Origin: Pseudonocardia bannensis
GTDB lineage: Bacteria; Actinomycetota; Actinomycetes; Mycobacteriales; Pseudonocardiaceae
Assembly (NCBI RefSeq): GCF_012911875.1
Contig: NZ_JAAXKZ010000006.1
Location: 1 to 64,000 of the forward strand
DNA: 64,000 nt
Direction: 5' to 3'
Below are positions 27,214 to 35,417 of this stretch, in pieces (position 1 is the first letter of the stretch; every line of letters begins with the position of its first letter). Under the pieces are notes generated by a model. It made no database searches and was not told the DNA's origin. It worked only from the letters and a program-made list of their open reading frames with translations. The translations under genes and the position numbers were made by a program.

Positions 27214-28425
27214 TCAGCCGAGCCGCTCGAGCACGAGTGCCATGCCCTGGCCGCTGCCGACACACATGGTCACGAGCCCCACCTGCGCGTCGCGCGTCTC
27301 GAGCGCGGTGAGCAGCGTGGTCATGATCCGGGCACCGGTCATCCCGAACGGGTGGCCGAGGGCGATCGCGCCGCCGTGCACGTTCAGCCGTTCCGGGTCG
27401 ACACCGAGCTCGCGTTGGCAGGGGATCACCTGGGCCGCGAACGCCTCGTTGATCTCGACGAGGTCGACGTCCGAGATGGACATCCGGGCCCGGGCCAGGG
27501 CGCGACGGCTCGCCTCCACCGGCCCCAGGCCCATGATCTCCGGCGAGAGCCCCGAGACGCCGGTCGCGACGATGCGGGCCCGCGGGGCCAGCCCCAGCTC
27601 CGCCGCCCGGACATCGCTGGTGATCACCACGGCGGCCGCGCCGTCGTTGAGCGGGCAACAGTTGCCGGCGGTCACCGTCCCGTTCGGACGGAAGACCGGG
27701 GCCAGGGCGGCCAGCCCCTCGGCCGTGGTGGCCGGGCGGGGCGACTCGTCCGCGGCGAACACCGTGCCGTCCGGCAGCGTGACCGGCGTGATCTCCCGGT
27801 CGGGGACGCCGGCGGCCAGCGCCGCGGCGTAGCGTTCCTGTGAGCGCAGCGCGAACTCGTCCTGCTCACGCCTGCTGACGCCGCACAGCGCCGCGACGTT
27901 CTCCGCGGTCTGGCCCATCGCCAGGTAGAAGTCGGGGAGTCCGCCGGTCCGGCGCGGGTCCGTCCAGGCGCCGTCGCCGCCGGCCGCCCGGACCGCAGAC
28001 CGCTCCCGCGCCGCGGCGAACAGCGGGTTGTCCGTCGCGGGCGTGGGCATCTGGGTGTACCGCGACACGCACTCGACGCCGACGGAGAGGAACGCGTCGC
28101 CCTCACCGGCCTTGATGGCGTGGAACGCCATCCGCGCGGTCTGGACCGACGAGGAGCAGGCCCGGCTCACGGTGGCCGCGGGCAGGGTGTCCGCGCCCAG
28201 CAGCACGGCGACCCGTCGCCCGAGGTTCTGGGCCTGCTCCCCGGTCTGGTTGGAGACCCCCAGGTAGAGGTCGTCGAGCTCGTCCGCGTCGAGTCCCCGC
28301 GCCTGGTCCAGCGCGGCGCGGGCGACGGTGGCGGCGAGGTCGTCGGCCCGCATCGCCGCCAGGGCGCCCTTGCGTGCCCGGCCCACGGCGGTCCGGGTGG
28401 CCGCCACGATCACTGCCTCGACCAT
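27214..28425 (-). CDS. thiolase (acetyl-CoA acyltransferase)
   Basis: 403 residues with the nucleophile C90 (TVSRACSSSVQTA), NEAFAAQ, the histidine motif GHPFGMTGARI and the second active-site cysteine in CVGSGQGMA. It cleaves a 3-oxoacyl-CoA with CoA, the last step of beta-oxidation. The length and sequence resemble degradative FadA-type rather than biosynthetic PhaA-type enzymes; a separate PhaA-type thiolase lies at 47248-48432. ATG 28425 begins 4 bp after the transporter fusion gene. Confidence 0.9.
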   Translation of the reverse strand: MVEAVIVAATRTAVGRARKGALAAMRADDLAATVARAALDQARGLDADELDDLYLGVSNQTGEQAQNLGRRVAVLLGADTLPAATVSRACSSSVQTARMAFHAIKAGEGDAFLSVGVECVSRYTQMPTPATDNPLFAAARERSAVRAAGGDGAWTDPRRTGGLPDFYLAMGQTAENVAALCGVSRREQDEFALRSQERYAAALAAGVPDREITPVTLPDGTVFAADESPRPATTAEGLAALAPVFRPNGTVTAGNCCPLNDGAAAVVITSDVRAAELGLAPRARIVATGVSGLSPEIMGLGPVEASRRALARARMSISDVDLVEINEAFAAQVIPCQRELGVDPERLNVHGGAIALGHPFGMTGARIMTTLLTALETRDAQVGLVTMCVGSGQGMALVLERLG

Positions 28426-28429
28426 CGGC

Positions 28430-30136
28430 TCAGCTCCCGAAGTAGGTGGCCGCGAGTTCGCGGTCGGAGACGATCTCGTCGGTCGGGCCCTCGCGGACGA
28501 GCCGGCCGTCGGCGAGGAACGCGATCCGGGTGCACACCTGCGTCATCACGTCGATGCTGTGCTCGACCAGACAGATGGTGGCGCCGTTGGCGACGGTCTC
28601 GCGGAGCAGCGCGAGGATGCGCTCGCGCCCCTCGGCGTCCAGTCCGGACATGGGCTCGTCGAGCAGGTAGCAGTGCGCGTCGGTGGCCAGCAGCCGCCCG
28701 ATCATCAGCAGTTTCTGCTCGGCGTAGGACAGGTTGCCCGCGAGGGTCTCCGCGTGCCGGGCCAGGCCCAGGTACGCCAGGAGTTCCTCGGCCCGCCGGC
28801 GACGGTCGGCCTCGGCGCCACGACCGGGCAGGCGCAGGATGCGCTCGTCGGCCAGCGGGGTCAGCGAGACGAGCAGGTTGTCCCGGCAGGACATCCCGGC
28901 GAACAGCCGCATGTCCTGGAAGGACCGCACGATGCCGGCGCGCGCCCGGGCGTCCAGCGACACCCCGGTGATGTCGCGGTCGCCCAGGAAGACCCGGCCG
29001 GTCTGTGGCGTGAGCAGCCCGCTGAGCAGGTTGAACAACGTCGTCTTCCCGGCGCCGTTGGGACCGACGAGGCCGGTGATGACGCCCGGCTGCAGCGTCA
29101 GCGAGACGTCGTCGACGGCCTTCAGCCCGCCGAACGCGATGGACACGTTCTCGCAGCGCAGCACGCCGGCGGCCGCCCCGGCGGCGGTCCGCGCGAGCGG
29201 CGAGGCGGGCGGGTCCACCTCGTTGCGGGGGGCCGGAGCGGCGTCCGCCGGGGCTTCGGGCACCTCCGGCTCCCGGCGCCGCCGCCCGCCCACCAGACCC
29301 TGCGGCCGGAACCGCAGGAACAGCAGCACCAGCACGGAGAACGCGAGCCCGTTCACCGCGCCGACCAGCGAGGTCGGCAGGGCCAGGAAGCTCAGCGCCT
29401 GCGGGATGAGGACGATGACCGCCGCCCCCAGGTACGGCCCCCAGAACGCCGCGAGCCCGCCGATGATCGTGAGCGACAGGATCTCGATCGACCGGTCCAG
29501 CCCGAACTCCGCGGGGCTGATGAAGCGCAGGTGCACCGCCAGCAGCCCACCGGCAGCACCGGCGATCGCGGAGGACAGGGCGAACACCTTGACCTTCGCG
29601 GTCGCGGTGGCCTTGCCCAGGGAACGGGCCGCCAGTTCGTCCTCGCGCAGGCTCTCCAGCGTCCGGCCGAACGGCGAACGCACGAGCGTCCGCAGGCCCA
29701 CCGTCACGACCGCGCACAGCACCCAGGCGACGATGATCACCTGCGGGGCGGAGAGGGTGAGGCCGAACAGGTCCGGCCGCGGGATGCCGACGAGCCCACC
29801 CGCGCCGCCGGTGATCTCCAGGATCGAGAACAGCCGGACCGCGGCGACCTGGAACGCCAGCGTGAGCAGGACCAGGTAGATGTCGGTGACGCGGCGGGCC
29901 GCCACGCCGAGCACCAGGCTGAGCAGCCCGCACAGGGCGAACGCGACGGCCAGCGCCGGCAGGAAGCTCCACTCGCCGTCGCGCATGAGGACCGCGGTGG
30001 TGTAGGCGCCGACACCGAAGTAGGCGCCGTGGGCGATGGAGAACAGCCCCGCGTACCCCATCAGCAGGTTGAACGACAGCCCGAGGATGACGAAGATCGC
30101 GAGCAGGGAGAACAGGTTGTTGAGGTAGAAGCTCAT
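28430..30136 (-). CDS. fused LivM-type permease and LivG-type ATPase
   Basis: 568 residues joining two normally separate subunits of a branched-chain-amino-acid-type ABC importer. Residues 1-290 are the LivM permease, about eight to ten helices with GLSFNLLMGYAGLFSIAHGAYFG region motifs. After a Pro/Ala linker, residues about 325-568 are the LivG ATPase with Walker A GPNGAGKTT, signature LSYAEQKLLM (Tyr-Ala where LSYGQQ is usual), Walker B CYLLDEP and the switch His in VEHSIDV. Fusion fixes the permease:ATPase ratio. ATG 30136 lies behind GGGAGCCGGAG. Confidence 0.92.
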   Translation of the reverse strand: MSFYLNNLFSLLAIFVILGLSFNLLMGYAGLFSIAHGAYFGVGAYTTAVLMRDGEWSFLPALAVAFALCGLLSLVLGVAARRVTDIYLVLLTLAFQVAAVRLFSILEITGGAGGLVGIPRPDLFGLTLSAPQVIIVAWVLCAVVTVGLRTLVRSPFGRTLESLREDELAARSLGKATATAKVKVFALSSAIAGAAGGLLAVHLRFISPAEFGLDRSIEILSLTIIGGLAAFWGPYLGAAVIVLIPQALSFLALPTSLVGAVNGLAFSVLVLLFLRFRPQGLVGGRRRREPEVPEAPADAAPAPRNEVDPPASPLARTAAGAAAGVLRCENVSIAFGGLKAVDDVSLTLQPGVITGLVGPNGAGKTTLFNLLSGLLTPQTGRVFLGDRDITGVSLDARARAGIVRSFQDMRLFAGMSCRDNLLVSLTPLADERILRLPGRGAEADRRRRAEELLAYLGLARHAETLAGNLSYAEQKLLMIGRLLATDAHCYLLDEPMSGLDAEGRERILALLRETVANGATICLVEHSIDVMTQVCTRIAFLADGRLVREGPTDEIVSDRELAATYFGS

Positions 30137-30187
30137 CGGGCTCCGGCTCCCTTCCCGGTCGGTGACGGTCCGGCGGTGGCGGTCGGG

Positions 30188-31075
30188 TCAGGCATGCCGC
30201 ACCGTCGCCCTGGTCAGGCCGTGCGGCCGGGCGACGAGGAAGACGAACAGCAGCGCGAACAGGACCAGGTGGGCCCATTCGGTGGGCAGCCGGAAGGCCG
30301 CCACGCTCTCGACGAGGCCGATCACGATGCCGCCCAGCAGCGCGCCCGGCATGCTGCCGACGCCGCCGATGACCAGGGCGATCACCGCCATCACGAGCAG
30401 CTCGAAGCCCATCGAGGGCCGCGTCGGCGTCTGCACGGCCAGCAGCACCCCGGGCATGGCCGCGACCACCGAGCCGACGAGGAACACCCAGAGGTAGGTC
30501 CGCTGGATGCGGATGCCGAGGGTCTCGGCCCGCATCGCGTTGTCGCCCACCGCCCGGAAGGACAGCCCGACGGGTGTCCGGGTCTGCAGGACGTACAGGG
30601 CCACGAACACGACCACGCTGGCCGCCAGCACCAGAAGGTCCCAGCTGCGGATCACGAGCGGCCCGACCGCGACGGTCCAGTCCAGGAACGCCGTCGGCGG
30701 GACCGCCTTCGCGTCGGAACCGAAGCCGAGCTCCAGCAGGCTCTGCCCGAGCGTGAGCACCGACAGCGAGGCGACCAGCTGGGCCATGTGGCCGGCGCCC
30801 GCTCGGCGCAGCGGGCGGTAGACGAGCAGTTCGACGCCGACGCCGACCACGCCGCCGACGGCCAGGCTGAGCACCGTCGCGACCAGGGCGCCGAGCCCGG
30901 CCGCCGCGAACAGCCACCAGAAGCTGTAGGCCGTCGCGACCAGGGCCAACCCGTGGGCAAGGTGGAAGATGCCGGTGGCCGCCATGATCAGGCTGAGCCC
31001 GTAGGCGAACAACCCGTAGAGCAGGCCCAGCACGACGCCGTTCTTGACGAGCTGCAGGAGCAGGTCCAGATCCAT
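30188..31075 (-). CDS. livH: LivH-type ABC permease
   Basis: 295 residues, about eight membrane helices, with the family motifs GLLYGLFAYGLSLIMAATG near the N-terminus and IGGVGSMPGALLGGIVIGLVE near the C-terminus. It forms the membrane pore with the LivM half of the fusion protein. ATG 31075 lies behind GAGGA; 75 bp after the binding-protein gene and 51 bp before the fusion gene. Confidence 0.92.
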   Translation of the reverse strand: MDLDLLLQLVKNGVVLGLLYGLFAYGLSLIMAATGIFHLAHGLALVATAYSFWWLFAAAGLGALVATVLSLAVGGVVGVGVELLVYRPLRRAGAGHMAQLVASLSVLTLGQSLLELGFGSDAKAVPPTAFLDWTVAVGPLVIRSWDLLVLAASVVVFVALYVLQTRTPVGLSFRAVGDNAMRAETLGIRIQRTYLWVFLVGSVVAAMPGVLLAVQTPTRPSMGFELLVMAVIALVIGGVGSMPGALLGGIVIGLVESVAAFRLPTEWAHLVLFALLFVFLVARPHGLTRATVRHA

Positions 31076-31150
31076 GCTTGATCCTCGATTGTGGACGTGC
31101 CCCGGGACGGCGCGGCGCGTGCGGGGTCGCGCCGGCCCGGGTGGTGGACG

Positions 31151-32350
31151 TCAGGGCTGCAGCGTCACGAACTTCTCGTCCTCGACGACCGGCCGGGCGG
31201 AGCTGACGATCCGCTTGAGGTCGATCGGCTTGCGGATGGTGAGGGTGTCGGTGAAGGTCGCCTCACCCTGCAGCCGCACCGGCAGCGGCGTGCCCTCGCG
31301 GAAGACCTGGATGATGTTCTCCCCGGTCACCTCGCGCCCGGACGCGCGCAGCCGCTTGATCGCCTCGGCGTAGAGGAAGACGCTGTCGTGCATGTAGATG
31401 CCGTAGGACAGCCCGGGCGCCTCGCGGCCCTTGTCCTGCTTGAACCGCTCGACGATCGCGGCCACGTCGGGGTCCGACGAGCCGACGGAGGCCACGCTCG
31501 TGTAGATGATCCCGTCGGCCGCCTGGCCGCTGGCCTGCCGGGCCGCGGCGTCCTCGGCGACACCGGCGTAGGTGGTCACCTGGGCCGCGAGGCCCTGGTC
31601 GCGCAGCGCCCGCAGCACGACCGGGCCCTCGTTGGACAGGGTGTGCACGTGCACGGTGTCGGGGTTGGCGGCGGCGATCTTCGCCACCTGCGACGAGGCG
31701 TCGACGGCGTCGGGTGCGACGCTCTCGACGGCGACGACCTGGCCGCCGGCCGCCTCGAAGGCCTTCCGGTAGATGTCCTTCGCACCCTGGCCGGTCGCGT
31801 TGTCGATGTAGATGATCGCGGCCCGGCGCTTGCCCTCCTTCTCCGCCATGTAGGTGCCCAGCGCCTCGACGTCGAGGGAGGCGAGCGGGAAGAAGTTGGC
31901 GAGCGCGCCACTGGCCGCCTCGAGCTCCGGACTGTTCGCGCCGGTGTTCACCACCGCGACGCCGAGGTCCTCGGCCATGGGCGCCATCGCCTTGACCACC
32001 GCGCTCCAGGCCGTGACGACCATGGGCGCGTTCTCGACGGAGGCGAGCTTGTTGAGCGCGGCGACGCCGATCTCGGCGGTCGCCTGGGTGTCCTCGGCGA
32101 CGAGCTCGATCCGGATGCCGTCGGCGGCGTACTGCTGGTTCGCCGCCTCGACGCCGTACTGCATGTACTGCACGAAGTCGTTGCCCAGCGCCCCCTGCCC
32201 GCCCGAGAGCGCCATCGCGGCACCGAGCTTGTAGGTCGTCACGCCGTCGACCTCACCCGCGCCGCCCCCGGACCCGCCGCATGCGGTGAGCGCGAGGCAG
32301 AGCGCGACGCCGATGCCGGCCAGTCTGTGCTTGCGTAGAGCAGACTTCAC
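31151..32350 (-). CDS. livK: Liv-type substrate-binding lipoprotein
   Basis: 399 residues with a lipoprotein signal: basic start MKSALRKHR, hydrophobic core and lipobox LTAC with Cys24, then a Gly/Ser linker. The mature part is a periplasmic-binding type I fold (KLGAAMALSGGQGALG, AAIIYIDNATGQGAKD). It captures the solute outside the membrane. Liv-type receptors in actinobacterial catabolic clusters often bind aromatic or other acids rather than amino acids, and the cluster context suggests the same here. GTG 32350 follows AAGGAG. Confidence 0.9.
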   Translation of the reverse strand: MKSALRKHRLAGIGVALCLALTACGGSGGGAGEVDGVTTYKLGAAMALSGGQGALGNDFVQYMQYGVEAANQQYAADGIRIELVAEDTQATAEIGVAALNKLASVENAPMVVTAWSAVVKAMAPMAEDLGVAVVNTGANSPELEAASGALANFFPLASLDVEALGTYMAEKEGKRRAAIIYIDNATGQGAKDIYRKAFEAAGGQVVAVESVAPDAVDASSQVAKIAAANPDTVHVHTLSNEGPVVLRALRDQGLAAQVTTYAGVAEDAAARQASGQAADGIIYTSVASVGSSDPDVAAIVERFKQDKGREAPGLSYGIYMHDSVFLYAEAIKRLRASGREVTGENIIQVFREGTPLPVRLQGEATFTDTLTIRKPIDLKRIVSSARPVVEDEKFVTLQP

Positions 32351-32419
32351 CCGTCTTCTCCTTGCTGAAAGGTCAGAGAACTGACCTGCCGACGATTTCT
32401 TCGGACAGTTGCTGCAGAC

Positions 32420-33181
32420 TCAGAAAAGCCCCGACCAGTCCTGCTCGTGCATTTCCTCGGGCGTCCCGTCGAATGCAGGAGCGCCGAGCTTGATCACGTA
32501 CACCCGATCTGCGTGCACCAAGGTGCGCCGAATGTCCTGCTCGACCAGCAGCACGCTCGTCCCCAGCTCGCGGTTGATCTGCTTCACGGCGGCGAGCACC
32601 TCGTCCACGAGCAGCGGAGCAAGCCCGGTCGACGGCTCGTCGAGCAGCACCAGCCGCGGCTTGGCCATCAGCGCCATGGCGATGGCCAGCATCTGGCGCT
32701 GCCCGCCGCTCAGCGATCCGGCCCGGGCCCGGGGGCGCTCGGTGAGCAGTGGGAACAGCCCGAGCACGAAGTCGCGGACCTCACCGGCCGCGGACCGGCC
32801 GCGGGTGCCCACCGAGCCGGCCAGGGCCAGGTTCTCCGCGATGCTCAGCGACGGGAACACCCCATGACCCTGCGGGACCAGCGCGATCCCCGAGGCGATG
32901 ATCGCGGCGGCCGACTGGCCGGTCAGGTCGGCACCGCCGAACAGCACCCGCCCCGAACGCGGCTGGACCAACCCGACGATCGAGCGCAGGAGGGTGGTCT
33001 TGCCCGCGCCGTTGTGCCCGAGCAGGGCCACGAACTCACCCTGGCCCACGCGCAACGACACCCCGTCGAGGACCACGTGCTTGCCGTAGCCGGCGCAGAG
33101 CCCGCTGATGTCCAGCAGCGCCCGCGGCGAGTCGGCAGGCGTGCCGCCGTCGACCCGCGGCGACGTCTCGGTGCCGGTCAT
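32420..33181 (-). CDS. livF: LivF-type ABC transporter ATPase
   Basis: 253 residues: Walker A GHNGAGKTT, Q-loop IALVPQGHGVF, signature LSGGQRQMLAIA, Walker B PRLVLLDEP. It pairs with the LivG half of the fusion protein. It is the first gene of the long operon that runs to the CoA ligase at 20967; ATG 33181 lies about 118 nt downstream of the predicted transcript start at the shared operator. Confidence 0.92.
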   Translation of the reverse strand: MTGTETSPRVDGGTPADSPRALLDISGLCAGYGKHVVLDGVSLRVGQGEFVALLGHNGAGKTTLLRSIVGLVQPRSGRVLFGGADLTGQSAAAIIASGIALVPQGHGVFPSLSIAENLALAGSVGTRGRSAAGEVRDFVLGLFPLLTERPRARAGSLSGGQRQMLAIAMALMAKPRLVLLDEPSTGLAPLLVDEVLAAVKQINRELGTSVLLVEQDIRRTLVHADRVYVIKLGAPAFDGTPEEMHEQDWSGLF

Positions 33182-33294
33182 CCGATCGACCCGGATCGCT
33201 TGCCCCGCGCATTCCCCGGGCAGGGGAAATGGGTTTCGCCGACGACGTTCACACGAGCTCCTCGTCGCTGAGGGAATGAATTCGAGTCTTGCGA

Positions 33295-33332
33295 ACTGAC
33301 CGGACAGTATACCGACCGGAAGAAGTGGTCAA
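33295..33332 (-). promoter_or_regulatory. promoter with shared operator, site B
   Basis: Minus strand: -35 TTGACC (33332-33327), 15-bp spacer, -10 TATACT (33311-33306), overlapped by the palindrome ACTGTCCGGTCAGT (33308-33295), in which only one base pair departs from perfect dyad symmetry. It drives the importer and beta-oxidation operon. A repressor here would block polymerase directly. Confidence 0.7.
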
Positions 33333-33357
33333 GAAGCCGTTGGAGAACTCCTTCGGA

Positions 33358-34989
33358 CTATCCGGACACAGCGGCGCCCAGACGTGCGGCGAGCGCATCG
33401 CGCAACTCCCGCTTCTTCACCTTGCCGCTGGCCGTTCTCGGGAAGTCCTGGATGAAGACGACGTGGCGGGGCACCTTGTAGTAGGCCAGGTGCTCGCGGC
33501 AGTAGGTTCGGACGGCGTCCTCGTCGAGATCACTGCCGGGCCGCAGGTGCACGGCCGCCAGCACCTCCTCGCCGTACTTCGGGTCGGGCACGCCGACGAC
33601 CTGGGCCTCGACCACGTCGGGCAACCGGTGCAGCACGTCCTCGATCTCCCGGGGATAGATGTTCTCCCCGCCCCGGCACACCATGTCCTTGAGCCGCCCG
33701 ACGATCTGGACGTACCCCCCGGCGTCGATGGTCGCCAGGTCGCCGGTGTGCAGCCAGCCGTCGGCGTCGATCGCGGTCGCCGTCTGCTCGGCATCCTCCC
33801 AGTAGCCGGCCATCCTGCTGTAACCCCGGACCACGAGTTCGCCCACCTCGCCGCAGCGTGCCGTCCGCCCCTCGGCGTCCACCACCCGGGCCTCGAGGTG
33901 GGGAAGGGGCCGCCCGACGGTCCCGTAGCGCCGCTCGAGCGGGTCGTCGACGCGCGTCTGCGTCGTCAACGACGTCAACTCGCTCATCCCGAAGCCGACC
34001 GTGAGCTCGGACATCCCCATGCGATGAGCCACCGCCTGCACCACGTCCTGCGGGCACGGCGACCCGCCCATGATCCCGGTGCGCAGGCTGGACAGGTCGA
34101 AGGAGTCGAAGTCCGGGTGGGCGAGCTCGGCGATGAACATCGTGGGCACGCCGTGCAGGGCCGTGCACCGCTCCCGCTCGACCGTGGCCAGCACCGCCGC
34201 CGCGTCGAAGCCGGGCGCGCTGATGACGATCGCGGCCCCGTGCGTCGTACAGGCCAGGTTGCTCGCGACGATGCCGAAGGCGTGGAAGAACGGCAGGCAC
34301 ACGCACAGCCGGTCGCGCTCGGTGAGCCGCAGCCCCCGGCCCGCCGACAGGCCGTTGTTGAGTGCGGACCGGTGCGTGATCATGGCCCCCTTCGGCGCCC
34401 CGGTGGTGCCGCTCGTGTACTGCAGGCAGAACACGTCGTCCGGGGCCACCGCCGCCTTCGCGGCGGTCAGCCGGGACTCCTCGACCCGGCGCCCGGCCTC
34501 GAGGAACTCGGCCCACCCGCCGCTGTCGAACAGGACCGCGCCCCCCTGCCAGCCCGCCCGGCCCGCCTCCGCGAGCATCCGGCCGTAGTCGCTGTCGCGA
34601 TGGCTCCGGGCGGCCAGCACCACGCTCACGGCGGCGTGGCGCAGGACGTGGTCCAGCTCGGCCTGCTGGTACGCCGGGTTGACCCCGACGAGGACGGCAC
34701 CGATCGCGGCCGTCGCGTACTGGGTGACGACCGACTCCGCCCGGTTCGCCGTCCAGACCGCGACCCGGTCACCGTGCCCGACGCCCGCGGCGAGCAGGGC
34801 CCGTGCCAGCCCGTCCACCTCGGACAGGAACGCGGGGTAGTCCAGCCGCACCCCCCGCGCCACATCGACGACCGCCTCCGCGTGCGGGTACCGGGCAGCC
34901 GTCCGCGCCAGGTTCTCCCCGATGGTCTCGTCGAGCAGCGGGACCGACCCGTCCCCGGCCGCGTACGCAAGCGACACCCCGACCTCCAT
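33358..34989 (-). CDS. AMP-forming acyl-CoA synthetase (FadD-type)
   Basis: 543 residues. ATP loop YTSGTTGAPKGAMITH, adenine motif FGMSELTSL, GWLHTGDLAT, GRLKDMVCRGGENIYPREIE, and catalytic lysine in PRTASGKVKKREL. It activates a medium-sized or aromatic acid to its CoA ester. ATG 34989 has a weak site; GTG 34977 sits 5 nt after GGAGG and may be the real start. It has its own copy of the shared operator 33-46 bp upstream, which places it in the same regulon as the importer operon next door. Confidence 0.9.
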   Translation of the reverse strand: MEVGVSLAYAAGDGSVPLLDETIGENLARTAARYPHAEAVVDVARGVRLDYPAFLSEVDGLARALLAAGVGHGDRVAVWTANRAESVVTQYATAAIGAVLVGVNPAYQQAELDHVLRHAAVSVVLAARSHRDSDYGRMLAEAGRAGWQGGAVLFDSGGWAEFLEAGRRVEESRLTAAKAAVAPDDVFCLQYTSGTTGAPKGAMITHRSALNNGLSAGRGLRLTERDRLCVCLPFFHAFGIVASNLACTTHGAAIVISAPGFDAAAVLATVERERCTALHGVPTMFIAELAHPDFDSFDLSSLRTGIMGGSPCPQDVVQAVAHRMGMSELTVGFGMSELTSLTTQTRVDDPLERRYGTVGRPLPHLEARVVDAEGRTARCGEVGELVVRGYSRMAGYWEDAEQTATAIDADGWLHTGDLATIDAGGYVQIVGRLKDMVCRGGENIYPREIEDVLHRLPDVVEAQVVGVPDPKYGEEVLAAVHLRPGSDLDEDAVRTYCREHLAYYKVPRHVVFIQDFPRTASGKVKKRELRDALAARLGAAVSG

Positions 34990-35021
34990 GGCCTCGGCGG
35001 ATCGACGATCGCCGTCGGTAG

Positions 35022-35038
35022 ACTGACTGGACAGTATC
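35022..35038 (-). promoter_or_regulatory. shared operator overlapping -10 box, site C
   Basis: Minus strand GATACTGTCCAGTCAGT: a -10-like GATACT (35038-35033) overlapping ACTGTCCAGTCAGT (35035-35022). It lies 33 bp upstream of the FadD-type ligase gene. Same design as sites A and B. Confidence 0.62.
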
Positions 35039-35040
35039 CG

Positions 35041-35417
35041 AGAAGCTCGACCAAATCGAGATCTTGACGCCCAGCGTGGCCGGCGCTAATGGAGATGTTT
35101 CGGGGGCGAACGCGTCGTCAGCCGGCGCGGGCCGTCACCAGGCCTGCGCTCGCAGCGATCACCACGAGAGGGACGAGCCGCCGCACGGTCCGTCCGCGGC
35201 GATGGCGGTCCGGCTACCCGACTCGTGGCCGTGCTCGTCGAGTCCGGCCGGTGGGGACTCGTGGCGGTCCTGGGCCACCGCGAGGGTCGCAGGGGCTCGG
35301 CCGGGCACGCGTCGTGCATCTGCCGCCCGAGACCGTCGATCGGGCGCCGTGGGTGGTCGGCGCGATCAGGACACCGGACGGCGGTCCGGCGATGGGGCCG
35401 CAGGTACGGCCGCCCGA
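35041..35417. other. no supported gene
   Basis: Several frames are open because of the base composition, but none has a good ribosome site, typical codon bias or a recognisable motif. One plus frame near 35305-35410 reads protein-like (VVHLPPETVDRAPWVVGA) and may be a decayed remnant. Nothing more can be said. Confidence 0.35.

Noticed and set aside
28328-31081. A 917-codon open frame on the plus strand
   Set aside because: It lies antisense to the permease and fusion genes, is rich in Gln/Arg/His/Asp as expected for the complement of GC-rich membrane genes, has no domain and no ribosome site.
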